A DNA stretch of 64,000 nt from NCBI RefSeq assembly GCF_031877795.1, contig NC_133943.1:11215001-11279000 (forward strand), written 5' to 3'. The position numbers were made by a program, and so were the translations under genes. The first letter of the stretch is position 1. Every line of letters starts with the position of its first letter. The notes under the pieces were generated by a model. The model had not been told where the DNA came from. It was given only the letters and a program-made list of their open reading frames with translations, and made no database searches. Below are positions 24,301-38,100 of the stretch, piece by piece. Origin of the DNA: Strix aluco (taxonomy: Eukaryota > Chordata > Aves > Strigiformes > Strigidae).

Positions 24301-27300
24301 AGAACTGAAGTCCCAGGCTGAAACATCTCCTAATCATTCCCTGTTCACATGAAAGTCAGTCCCAGAAGCCGCACTGATATACACAAACCAATTCATCATC
24401 AGCTATGTCCCATCTCACCTTATAAATGACCTAAGCTCTCCATTTCACTTTCAGAGCTCTGCTGTTCCTTTTCAGATTGCTTAGTTCTGGCTTTGCAGCT
24501 ACTCAGTTATTTTCTCCTCATCCAGCTATTCAAAGCACAACACAAGAATGCAAAGGTCATCCTCTTCCAAAACTACAGGCAGAGCTATACGTCTCTGATG
24601 TCCATTTGCTGCTCGCTGTTCATTCTTATTACACTGGCAAATAAATCTCTGGAGAGTTACAGGGGAAATCAGGTGCTTGCTGTCCTCAGACATTTCCCAG
24701 AGTGCCCAATAAAGGGACAGTATGTCTCTGATATCAATATATTGCCTGTGAACTTTGAAAGCAGCATAAAAAATTAGTCTAAAGCGTATCACCAGGAATA
24801 GAATGGCAGGATGTATTTTATATGGATGTAGTTGAAAAGTCTTCAGAGCTAATGGCTTGGAGTGGTTAGGGAAGCTGACAGACTACAATAGATGTGACTT
24901 TTTTCTTCCTTCTCTATGGAGACGACATTGATTGACTGGGCTTGGAGTTCGCACAGAGCTGGCGCTGGCACAGCGAATTGCCTGTTGCGCAGATAGCCCA
25001 AACACCCCAGGAGCTCTGTGGTACATATGCAATTTTAGCATGCTTAAAAATAGAAAAACAGCTTGAGAGCTCTGTGATATAAGCCGTGACCCCTCAAAAA
25101 TAAACTGCAGGCTTCCCCATGGCCCGTATGTGCCAAGAGGTGCACTCTCAGAGGTGCAACTGAAAACGGGCAACCATGAAGTTATGGAGTTTAACCACCT
25201 TTGTCTCCAGGGACCTGGAAAATTGAGTGGGCTTTGAGACGTGCAAACAAACAGCAATTCCCTGAGGGTTAGCTGTGCTCAGCACAAGAAGGAGGGTTGA
25301 GGTAAGTCCAAAGGTGTGACCCCAACTCTGAGCAAGGCGAGTGCTTGCTCGGCATTCTTTGAGCTGGTCAGCACAATCCTCCCTGCTGTCATCTTGTACA
25401 TGAAGTGAGGACACCGATAACATTTCACAGAAATTCAAGAGATTAACGTAATTCTTGTGCAAGCTCTGGAAGTGTGGCACAAATCCTGCCAAGCCTCCTG
25501 TCTGCCTCCAAATTCTGATCTGCCATCTTGTCCATATTTCACATCCTGCAAGCATGAACAAATGCAAGGGAAGAAGGTTTCTCCTCCTCCCACTCCCCAA
25601 ATTTTAAAGAAAAGCTTTCAAGAATGAAACAGCCATTCCAGGAGACAGACAGACAGACACAGCACAGCCCTCCTCATACCAGGCCCTGTTCCTGGGGCAG
25701 GTACACAAACCCTATGTACACACAAGCCTTGGCTGACTCACGCGAGTTGACCAAAAGCCCTAATTACAGAGAGCAAGTGCCCAGTCTGTCCTTTGTACAT
25801 GGTGTGGTGTGTTTGCTGCCAACACCAGCCTGCGCAGAGCTCCCACCTGCGCCATCCCACACCCTCCAGCGGCTCGAGGCCGGAGTGCAGCAGTCCTTCT
25901 GCAGGCTGATTTATTAGCCTCACCCTGCAGTTCCCTCTGAGGTTGGGGGCGGCAGGACAGACTCGTTTGATGACCTGCCTTCAGGGCTGAGCAAATGAGA
26001 TTCATTAGGATATGCAAAAAGCTGAGAGCAAAGCAACCCTATCTTTCTGTCTGAGCATCTGAGCTCTGCTGATCTGATAAGAGCTCGTTGTTTCAACATG
26101 TCTGCAGAGGAAGATCTGAAGCTTTCTTCTTCCCATGCGTTCCCAGATAGTCATTTGAACTAATAGACAAATAGGTCAGAATAAATACAGCCCCCTCATT
26201 TCCCCCAGCATGCAAGCCTGCACGGCTTGAGTCAAGTGTTAATAAGAAACAAGGCTGCTGTAACAAGATGTCCTGATGCACTGCAAAGAATATGTAGCAT
26301 AATAGCATCTTTCGTACAAACCTTTCTCTAAAAGCTTGTCATTACCCAGACAGAAGAGATGTCATTTGCATAGAGAAGCAGAGGAAAAGCAGCTTGAATG
26401 AGGCAATCCAAAAATGGAGTCATCAAGTCACTGAATTGTTGTATAAAATAATACAGAAGTATATTTTACTTAAGTTCAGCATTTTCGTAGCAGCACAATA
26501 GGCAAAGTAAAAATACTACACCTAGAGGGAGTGGTTGGAGGTAAGCCAGCCTGTACTCTATTACAGGACTCGAATATGGCCCTGCAGTGTAACTTGGCAA
26601 TAAAGAAGGAAGACTCGTATTAGAGTGTGTGTTGATTTTCAGTTCCTCATGCCAGGCCATGTGGTTTTTAGATGGAAATGCTGGGCTCACCCCATGGAAA
26701 TCAGGAGGCAAGGGCTGGGGCAAGAGGGACACTAGAGCAGGCAAACCTCATGGCTTCTGCTCACAGTGCTTAACCTAACCCCAGAGAGAGCAGCGGCGCT
26801 CAAATATTGATTATGGCTCCTTGGCTTTTTCAACAATACATTTGGCCCCTTTGCTGGAGGCATTTGAAAGAAAACAAAAGCCATTAGTGAGCACATATTA
26901 CGAGAAGCAGCATGTGCTCTTAAACCAGGTAGAGGAGAGAACAAGAACTGGAAAATCTAAATTTAGCAGCCAACACTTCGGCTATTCACTTCGGGCACAG
27001 CTCCCCAGCCCATCAGCAGAGCAGGCTCCCTTCTGTATTTGCTCCTACCTAGTGAAGGATTTTCAGTAGCAACCATCACCATGGTATCACAGTGCCGCTT
27101 CTGTTCAGCAATTTTGCCAATCCCTGTGGGTTTACTGAAACACTCGTGACATTTTAGGTGTGGTGAAGGGGCAGGTGGATGCGAGGGATGTTTCTTAAAG
27201 CACCAGCTCCTGGAATCAAGGGAGGGCAAATGCAGCACTTCACCTTTTTCTTACAAGCAGCATATAGCCCTCCTGGTTGCAGAGCAAAGTTCAAAAGCTC

Positions 27301-30300
27301 AGAAAACCCAGAGCATCCTTGTCTGAGGGGAGGGAGGAGGTTCTTGCACTGTCCCCTGATTTAGGGGGGAAGAAGGGCTGAGTCACAGGATTTGAGCTCC
27401 TAGAATTGGCTGTAGTGAGATGGTTTCACTTCCTGCTTCCAATTGTCGCAATGTCCGGGTTGCAAACAGCAAGAGCAAACATTTTTAATACAATTCCCAT
27501 ATTGATTTTTCAGCTATGGCTCTCTTAATGTCTGCTCCTCCTGGGCCTGTTCTGTTCTTTGCATCTTTCTTGCTGCCTGCTTCCCGGTGATGACAAACCG
27601 TGAAGCATTTCCCAAGAGTGAGAAATCCTCACAAGAATCATCTGTTGCAAGTCCTGTCTGACAAAACCATGTCAGAGCTTTGGGGACTTTCTCTCTATTT
27701 TTAATTGAGTGCATCTTTCCCTGGCATTTCCCCCTGCTGGCTCCTGCATCCCTCCTATTACAGCAGATATTGGAAGGGAAGCAGTGCTCGTGCCGGGATG
27801 TGGAAAAGCTGTTGCTCCCACCTGATTCCCTGCGAGTATTGCTATATAAAAGCTGCACATGGGGCATCACTGCTGCTGGAGTGCAGGGCTCTCTTTCTCT
27901 CTTTATTCCTCCCATGTAATCAGCATTCATGATTTAGTCCCTTCTTATCATGGCCTTGCAGTATCACATCTTGGCTTGGTATTTAGTCTTCCAGAGGCTT
28001 GAAAGGGCAGCTTCTCCTTGAGTTTATCAGCTCAAATGGGGGATACCACTTGATGGTGTGCCAGCAAGCTTCTGTATGATGCCTTTTATGGCTCGATCAA
28101 GTCAGCATGTCTATTTAATTAAAGAGATGGTAATACAAAAGGCTCCTCTTGGATAAAATCTGGAGGAGAAAACGTGCTACCTGACTTGAAGGGGAAAAGG
28201 GGATGGATTCACAAACCCAACAGAACCCAGTGAGAGCTGAGGGCACGGTAGCATGGGGTGCTTTAACAGAAGGGAAGGCAGCCGCTCTGCCAGCAGAAGC
28301 CCGTGAGCAGAGAACCATGGAGCACAAAATTAACACACTGGCTCATCAGGAAATGTTAATGTGGGCAAGATGGGGAATTGCTTCATATGGGCAAACAATC
28401 TGTGCAGAAGGGATAAGCATGATCAAAACCTGGTACAAATCTGGGCATGTTTCTCCAAAATCTGCCCTCTACCCTCAGTTTGAGGTTCAAGACAGAAAAT
28501 GCAAAGCCCTGATCAAGGTGTTTAATCCTTATGGCAAAGAAAAAACAAAACGTTTTTCTGAAATGAAACAAAATGAAAGCATCCAATAGGGCTTTTCTAG
28601 AAATGACTAAGCCACTGCCACACAGATCGCAGGAGGGAAACCTTGTAACTTGGAGTAAGTGGTTTGGGCTTAGACCTCCATGTTGATACACAGTTGAGGA
28701 GCTGAAGGAGAACAGAAGCTACCGTATTCCCCACTAGGTTTTTTTGTTATTAAATCCACCAGCAACACTTTTCAAAGCAGGAGCACTTGGATGCCTGGAC
28801 TTTGCCTAATCCTCACTTTACCTTTCCCCCTGCTCACTCCGATTCTGTTAAACCATTCCTTCCTCTGAAGAAAGCTGAGCCGTCTCCTTCAGCCATGCCG
28901 CCGTCTTCGGGACTGGAGAGCCTTGGCAGAGGGAGCCTAGGCTGGGTAGTGTAGGACACTGCTCCACAGGGCCTCCAGGGCCAGGGCTGAAGCAGCAGAT
29001 ACTGCCTGAGGGCAGGGCTGATATACTCACTGTATTGCAGGGGTGAAGGCAACACCTGCCTTTTTAATGAAATTACAACTATCAGGATTTCCTAAGAACT
29101 TGGGGAAATTCCTGATTTTCATGAGCTGAATAGCGACCTCAAAATATTAAACATTTTAAAAATAAATGATTCATTGTTTAAAGAAATACAGACTCATCAT
29201 AACAACTTCATTCTCTTCAGAACAGTCCTCCTAAAACCAAACATCAACTGCTAATGAACTCATGTCCAATACAAACGCTGGCTCCACTTTCATCTGCCAA
29301 CCTCTCCCAAAATTTAACCAGGCACTTGTTCTCCCTGACCTCCACCATTTCGTGTTGCTCCCGTATGTTACCCCTAACAGAGAGCTGGGACGAGCTTCAC
29401 CCAGCCACCATTCTCACTTCTTTACCCATCACAGCGCTAAGCAGAGGCCATTTCCCGCTTTGCAATGATGGTAAGGGAAGCCAACTCCACCTACAGCATA
29501 AACAGATGCTCAGTTTAGTCCCCCTTCATTTACAGTCCCACCTGGGAGGAGCAGGAGGTCCAACATTACTGATGTCTTACAGTCAGAGAGACTCCAATTT
29601 CAACATCCTAGATGAGCAACTGCTTTATATCCTGCTCAAAGCCTGTCTGGATAGGGCCACAGGCAAGGTAATGCATGCAGCACTTTTCAGGAAGAAGGCC
29701 AGAAGAACATTAAAAAGTAATTGAAAGGCCTGGGGGATCAGGGGAAGAAGAGGACAAGCTCAAAGAAACCAAGGAAAAAACCTGAGGCATGTCAGTGTGT
29801 GAGTGCACTTGTCTGAGAAGACCTAAAAAAAGGTCATTTTGAAGAAAATGAGGAAACTGTCTCTGAAAGGATTCTTTGAAACAGTAGCAGTGGCAAGGAA
29901 ACAGTAAATGGCAGGCTACAGACCAGACACTGTTAAAAGGAAGGACTTCAGCTGGAGGATACGTCTGCAGATCTACCACAGCGTTGCCTCCCAAGTCAAG
30001 GCTGCACAAACCATTACAAGGAAAGGTTGAACTGACAGGTTACCGATGCAAAAGTAACCCTAAAAATATTAAGAACACAGTGCCCCTTATGTAGTACTTA
30101 TTTTATTAAACGAATGCTTCCTTTTCATCCAGAGAGACTTCAGAATTACACAGATGGTTAAAACATATCTATAGTAGTGCTAGTAATTTAGAAGTCTCTC
30201 TGGGGGAAAACAAGGTTTTAGCCTTTTTTTTTCTTTTAAATGGCAGTGAGCTGGATTTTAAGGTGGAGTGAGTTTATTTCTGTCGTGGCTGCCGCAGAGA

Positions 30301-31900
30301 AAGCTCCATCACCCACAGATAATGCCAGATGGTGAGCCATGCCCAAATCCATCAGGTAGAGGCCTCAAGAAGAGGTACAGAGTATAACTGGGGATTGCAT
30401 CTCACGCTCAAGGGGCAGCCAACAGAAACAAAACCAGAGTAGGTTGGATATAACCATGGTAGCACAAATCCACAGACTGCCACCATGCTCCAAACAGCTC
30501 TGCAAGTGGCAGAGAAGTCTCTGACCAGTGTATGGAACAAAAGATGACACAGAGTAAGGAAATCATGTGCGTTCAGCAGCAGGGCTGATTTAGGGCTAGT
30601 TTTATCGAAAACCCTGTTAACTTACTGGTATATCATTAAGGTGGATGAATGGTTACATGGTTCAACAGAGCTGATAATCCTTTGCCTGTGGTGCAGTTGC
30701 AGAGGGTATAAAATTTTCTGAAGATGGTGGAGGGGACTCTCGATGCACCATATGGTCTCTTCCAGCCCTTGCGCTTGTGCCGAGGCTCGTGCTCTCATGT
30801 GACACACCATTAGCGAGTCACATGCAGCAGAAAGCAATTTTATGGCCAGATCCTGCTCTTAGAAGCTATGATGACTAAACTAGCTAATCAAATCAGCATA
30901 AATTTGCAAACACCGTTTTAGCAGCTGTGACCGTAAATATCATCAGCAGAATGTGAATAATCCCGAGCACAAGATGAGTTGAGTAATGGGTTCCCAATGG
31001 GCGTTGAAGCCATCAGTCCGCTGCCTGGCAACTCAGAGACGGGGGCGAGGGGGGGAGGTTTGATTATGATGAGTCTGAAACAGCAGATGCAGTTATCACG
31101 ACAAAGCAGCTAGAGCACACGCACCAGAAACAGAAAAAAAAAAATCATTTACTGAGACAAATAATGTGGTGGATGCCCTGTTCTCACCCCGCTGTCTCCC
31201 AAACGCAGGCACATGTGCACGTTCCATGTGGAGGGATGTGTTTTAGCATTCCCAAAGTGACTCATTTGGCATTTTCCAGGGACCTGCAATAGACTCCCTG
31301 CACACACGTACCATTTTGTCAACAAGCCATAAAAATAATCAGCTGAGGTGAAATTCACTGAGAACACAGACACTAAGGCTAAATTTGTTTTTAATTTGTG
31401 CCAGCTTCTGCTAATGGGAGCCAGGGTGCAGGGCTCCCAGCCCTAACAAAGGGGAGGGAGGAAAAAGCTGCCGAAATTAACAGTATGCAGCAGTCTCAAC
31501 CTCCCCTCTGGTGAGGACCAGCCATGCACGTGGTCCCAGAGCAGATGGAGCAGACTGGGGTGGGCATGGCCAGAGTGGAAGGACTATCCCATGAACCGCA
31601 CTGCTAGGGGTCCCGGGGGAGAATGCGGCTGGAAACACAGCCAGCTTCCCCCCTAGCAAAGCGCTTTAGTGAGGGAAGCAGCTTTTGCAGCTTGGAAAAA
31701 TTAATATACCTCCCTGTACCTGCTAGCATGAATCTGGCTCAGCCATATATATACATATGTTTGCAAAAAACATGGAAAAAAAGACCAACCATGATGTCTG
31801 AGTAATGATGGCTTTTGGTAGGCTGTTAAAAATGCTTGGCTATTATAGTCCATATCCTGGTCTGATGATGATATCCCACCCCACTTTGGGGCAAAATCCA
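18305..31900. other. Non-coding DNA, no gene seen
   Basis: The first part, about 19.1-22.1 kb, is GC-richer than average and full of overlapping chance frames up to 141 codons. From about 22.2 kb the composition falls back to AT-rich. Short structures seen are a GAGGT-type run at about 18315-18329 and a GACA run at 25642-25660. The longest frames (27514-27930 minus, 28203-28589 plus, 29254-29724 plus) match nothing I know. No exon, RNA gene or dispersed element is supported. Confidence 0.55.
25642..25660. repeat. (GACA)n microsatellite
   Basis: Roughly four GACA units in a row within an otherwise unique stretch. It is short and could be polymorphic in length. Confidence 0.8.
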
Positions 31901-31921
31901 GAGATTAGATGGCAGGAGAAA

Positions 31922-31950
31922 TATTGCATTGCATCTTGCATTGCATTGTG
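31922..31950. repeat. TTGCATTGCAT direct repeats
   Basis: Two near-copies of the phrase TTGCATTGCA(T) lie side by side, giving four TTGCAT-type half sites in 29 bases. ATTGCAT and TTGCAT resemble C/EBP half sites and parts of octamer sites, but slippage of a GCATT unit explains the pattern equally well. Confidence 0.45.
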
Positions 31951-32006
31951 TAAAGGTAACCTGTGTTTGCTGGAGTCATCAAAATCTCGTGAAGAAATTG
32001 CCTAAG

Positions 32007-32100
32007 TATGGGTATATCTACATGACAGTCATTACAGCTCATGCTGATAATGCAACTTTTAGCTGAGCTTTAAAGCTGATCTGTGGTAGTGTAGAAACCA
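32007..32100. mobile_element. Possible old palindromic MITE, hAT-like ends
   Basis: The left part GGGTATATCTACATGACAGT resembles the 'GGGTATGTCTACACTGC' end of non-autonomous DNA transposons found in turtles, crocodiles and birds. The right part, GTAGTGTAGAAACC at about 32087-32100, reads as a loose reverse complement (GGTTTCTACACTAC). The middle does not match clearly and no target-site duplication is obvious. The call is tentative. Confidence 0.25.
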
Positions 32101-35100
32101 AAGTGAACACGGAATGTGAGAATTTCCAAGTTCCCAAGGAGCTGGCAGCCCAACCTGGGCTTCGTCTTTGCTGCAACCAGGCACATTGCTTGGAGTACCA
32201 AGTATGTAGATACCTTAGGCTGCTAGTTTAAAGCTTATGTAACACATAATGCATGGTCGCTGCAAATTTTTGGTTTGCTATATTTCCTTAGTTATGGCAA
32301 TTATTATTATATTTTAGCTTTCAAGCATTTCCAAAAGATTGCCCAGGACCAAGGGGCAGCCTTTCTGAGCACATAAATCAGGGGATTTGAAGATACAGAC
32401 TTTCCTAAGTAACTGACAACCATGGTGGACCAGACAAATGAACACAATGGGTTCAGTGCTTAGAAAATGGAGATGAAAGGGGGAAAGAAAAAAAAATCAA
32501 CACACTCTTCCCTGGCCAAGAAGCAAACGGACAAGTGACAGAGCATCTTGACGTGCTGATGGAGAACATCAAAGACGGGGTGGTGCCAAGTGCTGGTTCC
32601 TCGGATCACAGCAGTCCCAGTTTATGCCAGGAAAGCTTGTACAAGCACTGGCACTGTGCACAGGGAGCGTCTCAGTAAATATGTGGAAACACCCGTAATA
32701 AGAACAAGAAAATATCCGAAGCAAACGCAGGGGATCTAGCTGCCTCCCATACCAGCACTTAAGGTGTGTCCCTCAGCAGCTTTCCCTAGAGAAGGTCTGT
32801 GGTTTACATTTGGGGTTTTTTTCACTTGTGTAGCATTTTAAATAACCTCCTTCCTCCTAAAGGGGAGTTTCTTTCAGCAGTGTCTATCCACTGAAGCTAC
32901 CTCAACTGTTAGCTACCGACTGACCTGAAACACTTCTACAAGACAACTACATGCTGCTGACACTGGATGTGAACACAAGAAGATGGAGGGAAAAAAGCTG
33001 CATCTCTTGGTGCAGAAAAGGACTGGAGAAAGACAGAACTGGGGAAGAGATGGGCTCAAGTGGCAAAAACTGCAACAATATTTCTCCAGAGCATGGAGAT
33101 AATTTGGAACAAAGGGGTGCGTTCAACACGTTACACTCGGATGAAGCCAATCTGAAAATATACACTAAGATCTCAGTCCAAGACAGCATACCCATCCTGA
33201 GCCAGACCTATCACTAGCAACCAGTTTCTCCTTAAAAAACACAACCCAACTGGAACTCCAGTTACTAAAGCCAGGATGGAGAATTACCGGCAGAACCAGT
33301 ATAAACTCTGGTATGTGGTTTAAAGCCTTTTTTTCAAGGTCCACAAAACTCCATCTCACTCTCTTCAGCATGTTTCACTGCAGCATCAGCCTCTGCATGC
33401 CTGCATTGTGGCTGGGGCCAGGGCCAGGAAGTGCCAGCTACTACAAAAGATTGTTCTTGTGCTATTCCTGGTTTGATCTGAAACAAAACGTACTGGAAAT
33501 TTTGGAAGAACATCTGTTCCCATCAAGCATCCAGCCCAAGCCTCCCAGACCAACAAGCTCTAGGTAATTCAATGAAAAAGAGAGGGAACATCTCAATTTG
33601 TCGATGCAGAACTTTTGGCAGCGTTTGCTAATCTTTGCTGTGCACAGACACCCTGTCCTTTGTGACCGTCTGCACACAAGAAGCTCAGTTCATGAGTTTT
33701 CAGGGGAAGTAGAAAAGAGCTGCCTTTCCCATATACATTTTTTCTGTAAGAGACATAAAGATGAAAGATGTGTTCCCCAATTCTGAGAATACTTACATCG
33801 AATTTAATGATTAATGTGCTTGTTTGAGGGGGAACAAATATGGTTGTTACTTATTTCTGGTGCAACAGCACATCCCAACCATCTTCCACCCCAAGAGCTG
33901 CCACAGGTCCCACGTGACAGGATCCTACCCAGACTCCAGCCATTGGGTTCATGAGATAACAAAACCTTTCTTTGGCTCTCCATGCCTTCAGGCAGGGCAT
34001 GACTTGGAGCAAGCCCACCCACAACAAGCAGCATGTCTGTGAGGAATAACCCAGCTGCAGTGCCATGTGATATCTTCCCCTTCCAGGGGATTTTGAAAGC
34101 AAGCATCCTTGAGCAGCTCCTGGACCGAAGCAGGGAGGCTGGGCTTCTTTCCGGCCAGACATCACCTGCCCAAGAAACTCCCTTTTGAATTCTCCCCTGC
34201 TCCAAGCCTGACATCCAGCCAAAGTGTGCAGGGACAATTTTTCCTGGGATTAGAGCAGCCCCAGACTGCATGGGGTCTGAATATTGCCACATTGCTGCAG
34301 GGACATAGCATATAAAATAGTAATTTGTGGTAAGGGCTTAGAGCTGAAATAGATATGACAAACAAAGCAAGATAAAATCTATTGTTTCTACTATAGCATG
34401 GAAGCACTGAAAAATATAGACAGTATCTCAGAGTTACAGTTATGATATTTGTGACACTCTTGTGCCTGTAAGGCCGATATCACAGCTGGTCCCACCTAGG
34501 CAGAGGGGGAATGAGCAGAGTAAACCTGGGTCCATCTACCCTACCCTTCAGAGCTGTGTCTGACGAGCAGTTTACAACCAGCGTTCAAAGATAAACCTAA
34601 ATTAGGTGACAGTTTACCTTGAAATGCCATAAACCCTCACAGTTTAGCAAGTGGCTGCACAGACCTCTTCACAGCAGGCTGGGGATCTCCAAGAGGGGCA
34701 GGGCTGAAGACAGAAACATTTTCAGCCAGGTCACTCTGGGACCAAGGGAAGGGGTTGGTGGGTCAGAGCCACTCATTTCCCACATCAAACCTCCTGTGAG
34801 GCCCAGCTGCGGCTGGTGGAGCAGGACGGCTTTCTCTGCTCTCTGCCCACTGCTATTACCAGGGAACACACAACAAGGGGGTTAATTCTGGATAAACCCC
34901 ATTGCCAGGAGAATGTGAAATGTTCCTGCAACATCCCAATTAGAGAGAGATGCACACAGCAAAGTTTTCTGCTTCACACTCCATATTTTTTCCCAGCAGC
35001 AGGAAAAAGGATTTCCTGTTGCCCACTAAATCATCAATGTTTCTTGCCTGGCTGTTTCAAGCACAGCTTTATTATCCCTTACACTAACTTCTGAGGGCAC

Positions 35101-38100
35101 TGTTATGTTTTGTAAGAAAAGACCAGAGTTTGAAGTTCCATGTTTTGGGGTGTTTTTGTCATCCACTCTGGTTTTGTTTCATTTTTTTCCTGATAGGGGA
35201 AACAGTGACATTTCAAAGCAGCACATTTGCTGTATGCTCACTCAGAAGAAATTAAGGTCCTGTCTATGCACTTTCCCTCAGAAAACGCCTCCCAGGCTTG
35301 CAGCATTAAAAAAAAAATACAATCTGATTTCACAGAAGCACAAAGACACAAATTATTTCAAAGCAAGGCCATGCAAAATAAAACATACCATTAAATACAA
35401 GAGGCTGGAATCAGAGATCCCATCTCTGATTATATTCATTCCTCAACAGAAGTTTTGCCCAAGTTAGAGCTGCCAGGTCATGTCCATTATTTTCACACAC
35501 ATACCATTAAACCAAGCAGGCTCACCAACGTGACATCTTGAGCACATATGCAAAAGGCTTTGACACTACATATGCTTAATCCTCACATCTTCTCATAACA
35601 GGGATAACTGCACAAGTGCGTGCACTTGGGTCAGCTATAACCATGTTAGAGCAGTAGTACAGAGGTAGTGATGTTACCCATCTACCTCTCTGTCTGTGCT
35701 AGACACATCTGAGGCTGAATGCAGCCCACGCTCCTGCCTCACAGGCGCTGGGGCTGGGGTTTGTAGGCCAGCACACAGCCTCACAAATCTCAGGGCTGGG
35801 AGTGTTTCACCACCACCGGCACCAGTGCTGCTGTGGGAGGGTCTGGACTCAGTGAGGCTAGGGACTATGACAGTTATGCTTCACTCAGGTTAGAAACAAG
35901 AGGAGTAAAACCAAGCTTGAACACAAGCACATCTCCACCCAAAGTAAAGCCATATGCAACTCAGCTCAGGAATGAGAGCTATGCAGCCAGAGGTTTCCTT
36001 TAGTTACTGTTTTGGGTTTGGGCTGCAGTGAGCAGGGAAGGGGAGGAACAAAACACACAGAGGGTGAGGGAAAGAAGCTGAAAGCCAGGCACAGCCACAG
36101 GAGCCTCAGCCCAATCTCAGGCCCTGGTTTCAGGATGCAAGGCAAGAGGCAGCAATGGTCTCTGCAGCTATCCTCTCACCCTCTGCTGCTCCTTGCTGCC
36201 CTTGTATCTCAGTTGTACTGGTACAACAGTTATGTGACACTGATGTTTGTGTGACATGCTCGTGTGACATTGATATGGTTTGCACAGCCACCTATCAATT
36301 TTGCACATTCACTAGACAGCAGAGCGGACATGGCAATGCCTAAATAGAAACTGTATTAAAAAGAGAAAACTCCAACATAATTCTTTTCTCCCTGCAAAGA
36401 CACAACCAAGAAAACCCCAAATATTCAGCTTGCCCTTTCAATTTAAAAGATGCAACCTGAAGCACATTGTAGGCTGGGTGAGAGATTAGCACAGTTTTTC
36501 TTTCCCTCTTGACCAGATTAGACTTAACATTTTTTAGCCCAATATACAGCCCCTCACCACTACCCTGACTCCTTCCCAGACATGCTGGGAATGCAGGGCT
36601 GTGGAGCAATCAGGGGAGATTCATGGACATTGACCTCTTAACTAATAAGCTTCAAGTAAACTGTGCCTAGAATCAGAGGGAAGGGATTGCACTGTTACCG
36701 GCCGGCTTTCCTTTCCAACATCACCACTGAGCTCCCAGCAAACACAGCAGTATTTCACCGGGTGGAAAGTTAGCTCACTGTCCTCCTCATCCCAGCTCCT
36801 GGCTTTTTTTGGTGCAGACAGTAGAGACTCAGGGAGCAGTGGTTTTGTAATTAAGCTGATATTAGTTCAAACTGCCAAGGAAAAGGGTATTTTCACTTTC
36901 TCCTTACTCCTGTCCCTACCTTTGTCCTTCTGTTGGCATGAGCATCAGCCAAGCCAGGGAACTGATCCAGCTGGAAACTATCTGTTTGTCTTTTCCCTTT
37001 CTGCTGGGTTAGTTTTCAGAGGGATCAGATTCCTAATCTGGCAGATCACTCGAGAGCTGATTTTGGCACCAGGGAGAGCACATGACCCAGCAGCATGGAT
37101 TAGATCAGCTGAAACCAAGCATAAACCTACACCTGCGGAGAACACCCATGGCCCATCCTCTACCCACCCATGCAAATATCCTCTGTCTGCAGCAGGAAAG
37201 AGGCTTTTTCCATGGTACTGTTCTGCTCCCAGAGGGCAACAGGCATGTTTTGGGTAGTGGTGAGACACCACCTCCCATCTCTACCTGCTCCACTTGCATG
37301 TCCCTTGCCACTGCTCTGCTGCCCCTTCTCGGCTCTTTGATAAAGCCCAGGGCTCCGTTCCAGCCTTCCTCTCACATCAGTATATCTTTCTTTAAACAGT
37401 ACCGTGCCACTTACCCAGGTAGTTTCTGTCCTCATGGACACTCATGTGTTTACCAGCAGCCACAGACATGTGTAAGAGATGCATGTGCATGCCCAGGGCA
37501 AATGCATGCAAGCACAGACCTAAAAATACCACCAAAATATTCTGGTTCCCCCAGGCTGAATAAAGGGGCTGTACTGCTCTGAACCATTACTACTAAGCAC
37601 ACAGTGTTTCTATGGCTACACCTTCGCTGGCTTTCACTCCTGCATTCAGCAACACATTCGCTTTGTCTGTCTGTCTCTCCCTCGCACATACGCGCACATG
37701 AACTAGACATCCCTTCTTTCCTCAGTCAGCCACCCCCTCTCCACTCCAAATAACACCTCCGCTCTTCCTCCCACACACAGTCTAAAAATTCAGAGTGGCT
37801 GTTTCTTGAGACCCAGCAGAAGAGAGGGCAAAGACTCCTGATCCAAACTGATTTCAAATGCCAGTAATCCCACAGCCAGTCTCCTGAGCCTCCAAGCCTA
37901 TTTACAACAAAGGTGGAGCTGGTAGTGTTTACTGGAGATCTTTAGTGTTATTTATGGTGGCATGAAACCAAAGCAGCATGCAAAGAGCAGGCAGACCCCT
38001 TCGTCCCCCGAGCCACTCATCACAAGAGGCTGAAGAGCTGGTGTGCTGAGTGATAATAAAGAAGAAAATACCTCCCAGGGATGCTCTAGCAAGAAACTTT

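Noticed and set aside
28203..28589. 128-codon plus-strand frame with a basic, plausible-looking C-terminus
   Set aside because: No homology recognised, no splice context, and nothing nearby supports a gene.
30842..30865. GGCCAGATCCTGCTCTTA resembling a MITE end
   Set aside because: Only one end of about 18 bases matches; too short to call.
33804..34292. 162-codon minus-strand frame with overlapping frames on both strands
   Set aside because: No family resemblance; simultaneous openness in several frames indicates a locally stop-poor stretch.
37082..37582. 166-codon plus-strand open frame
   Set aside because: Frames on the opposite strand are almost equally open, which points to composition rather than coding.
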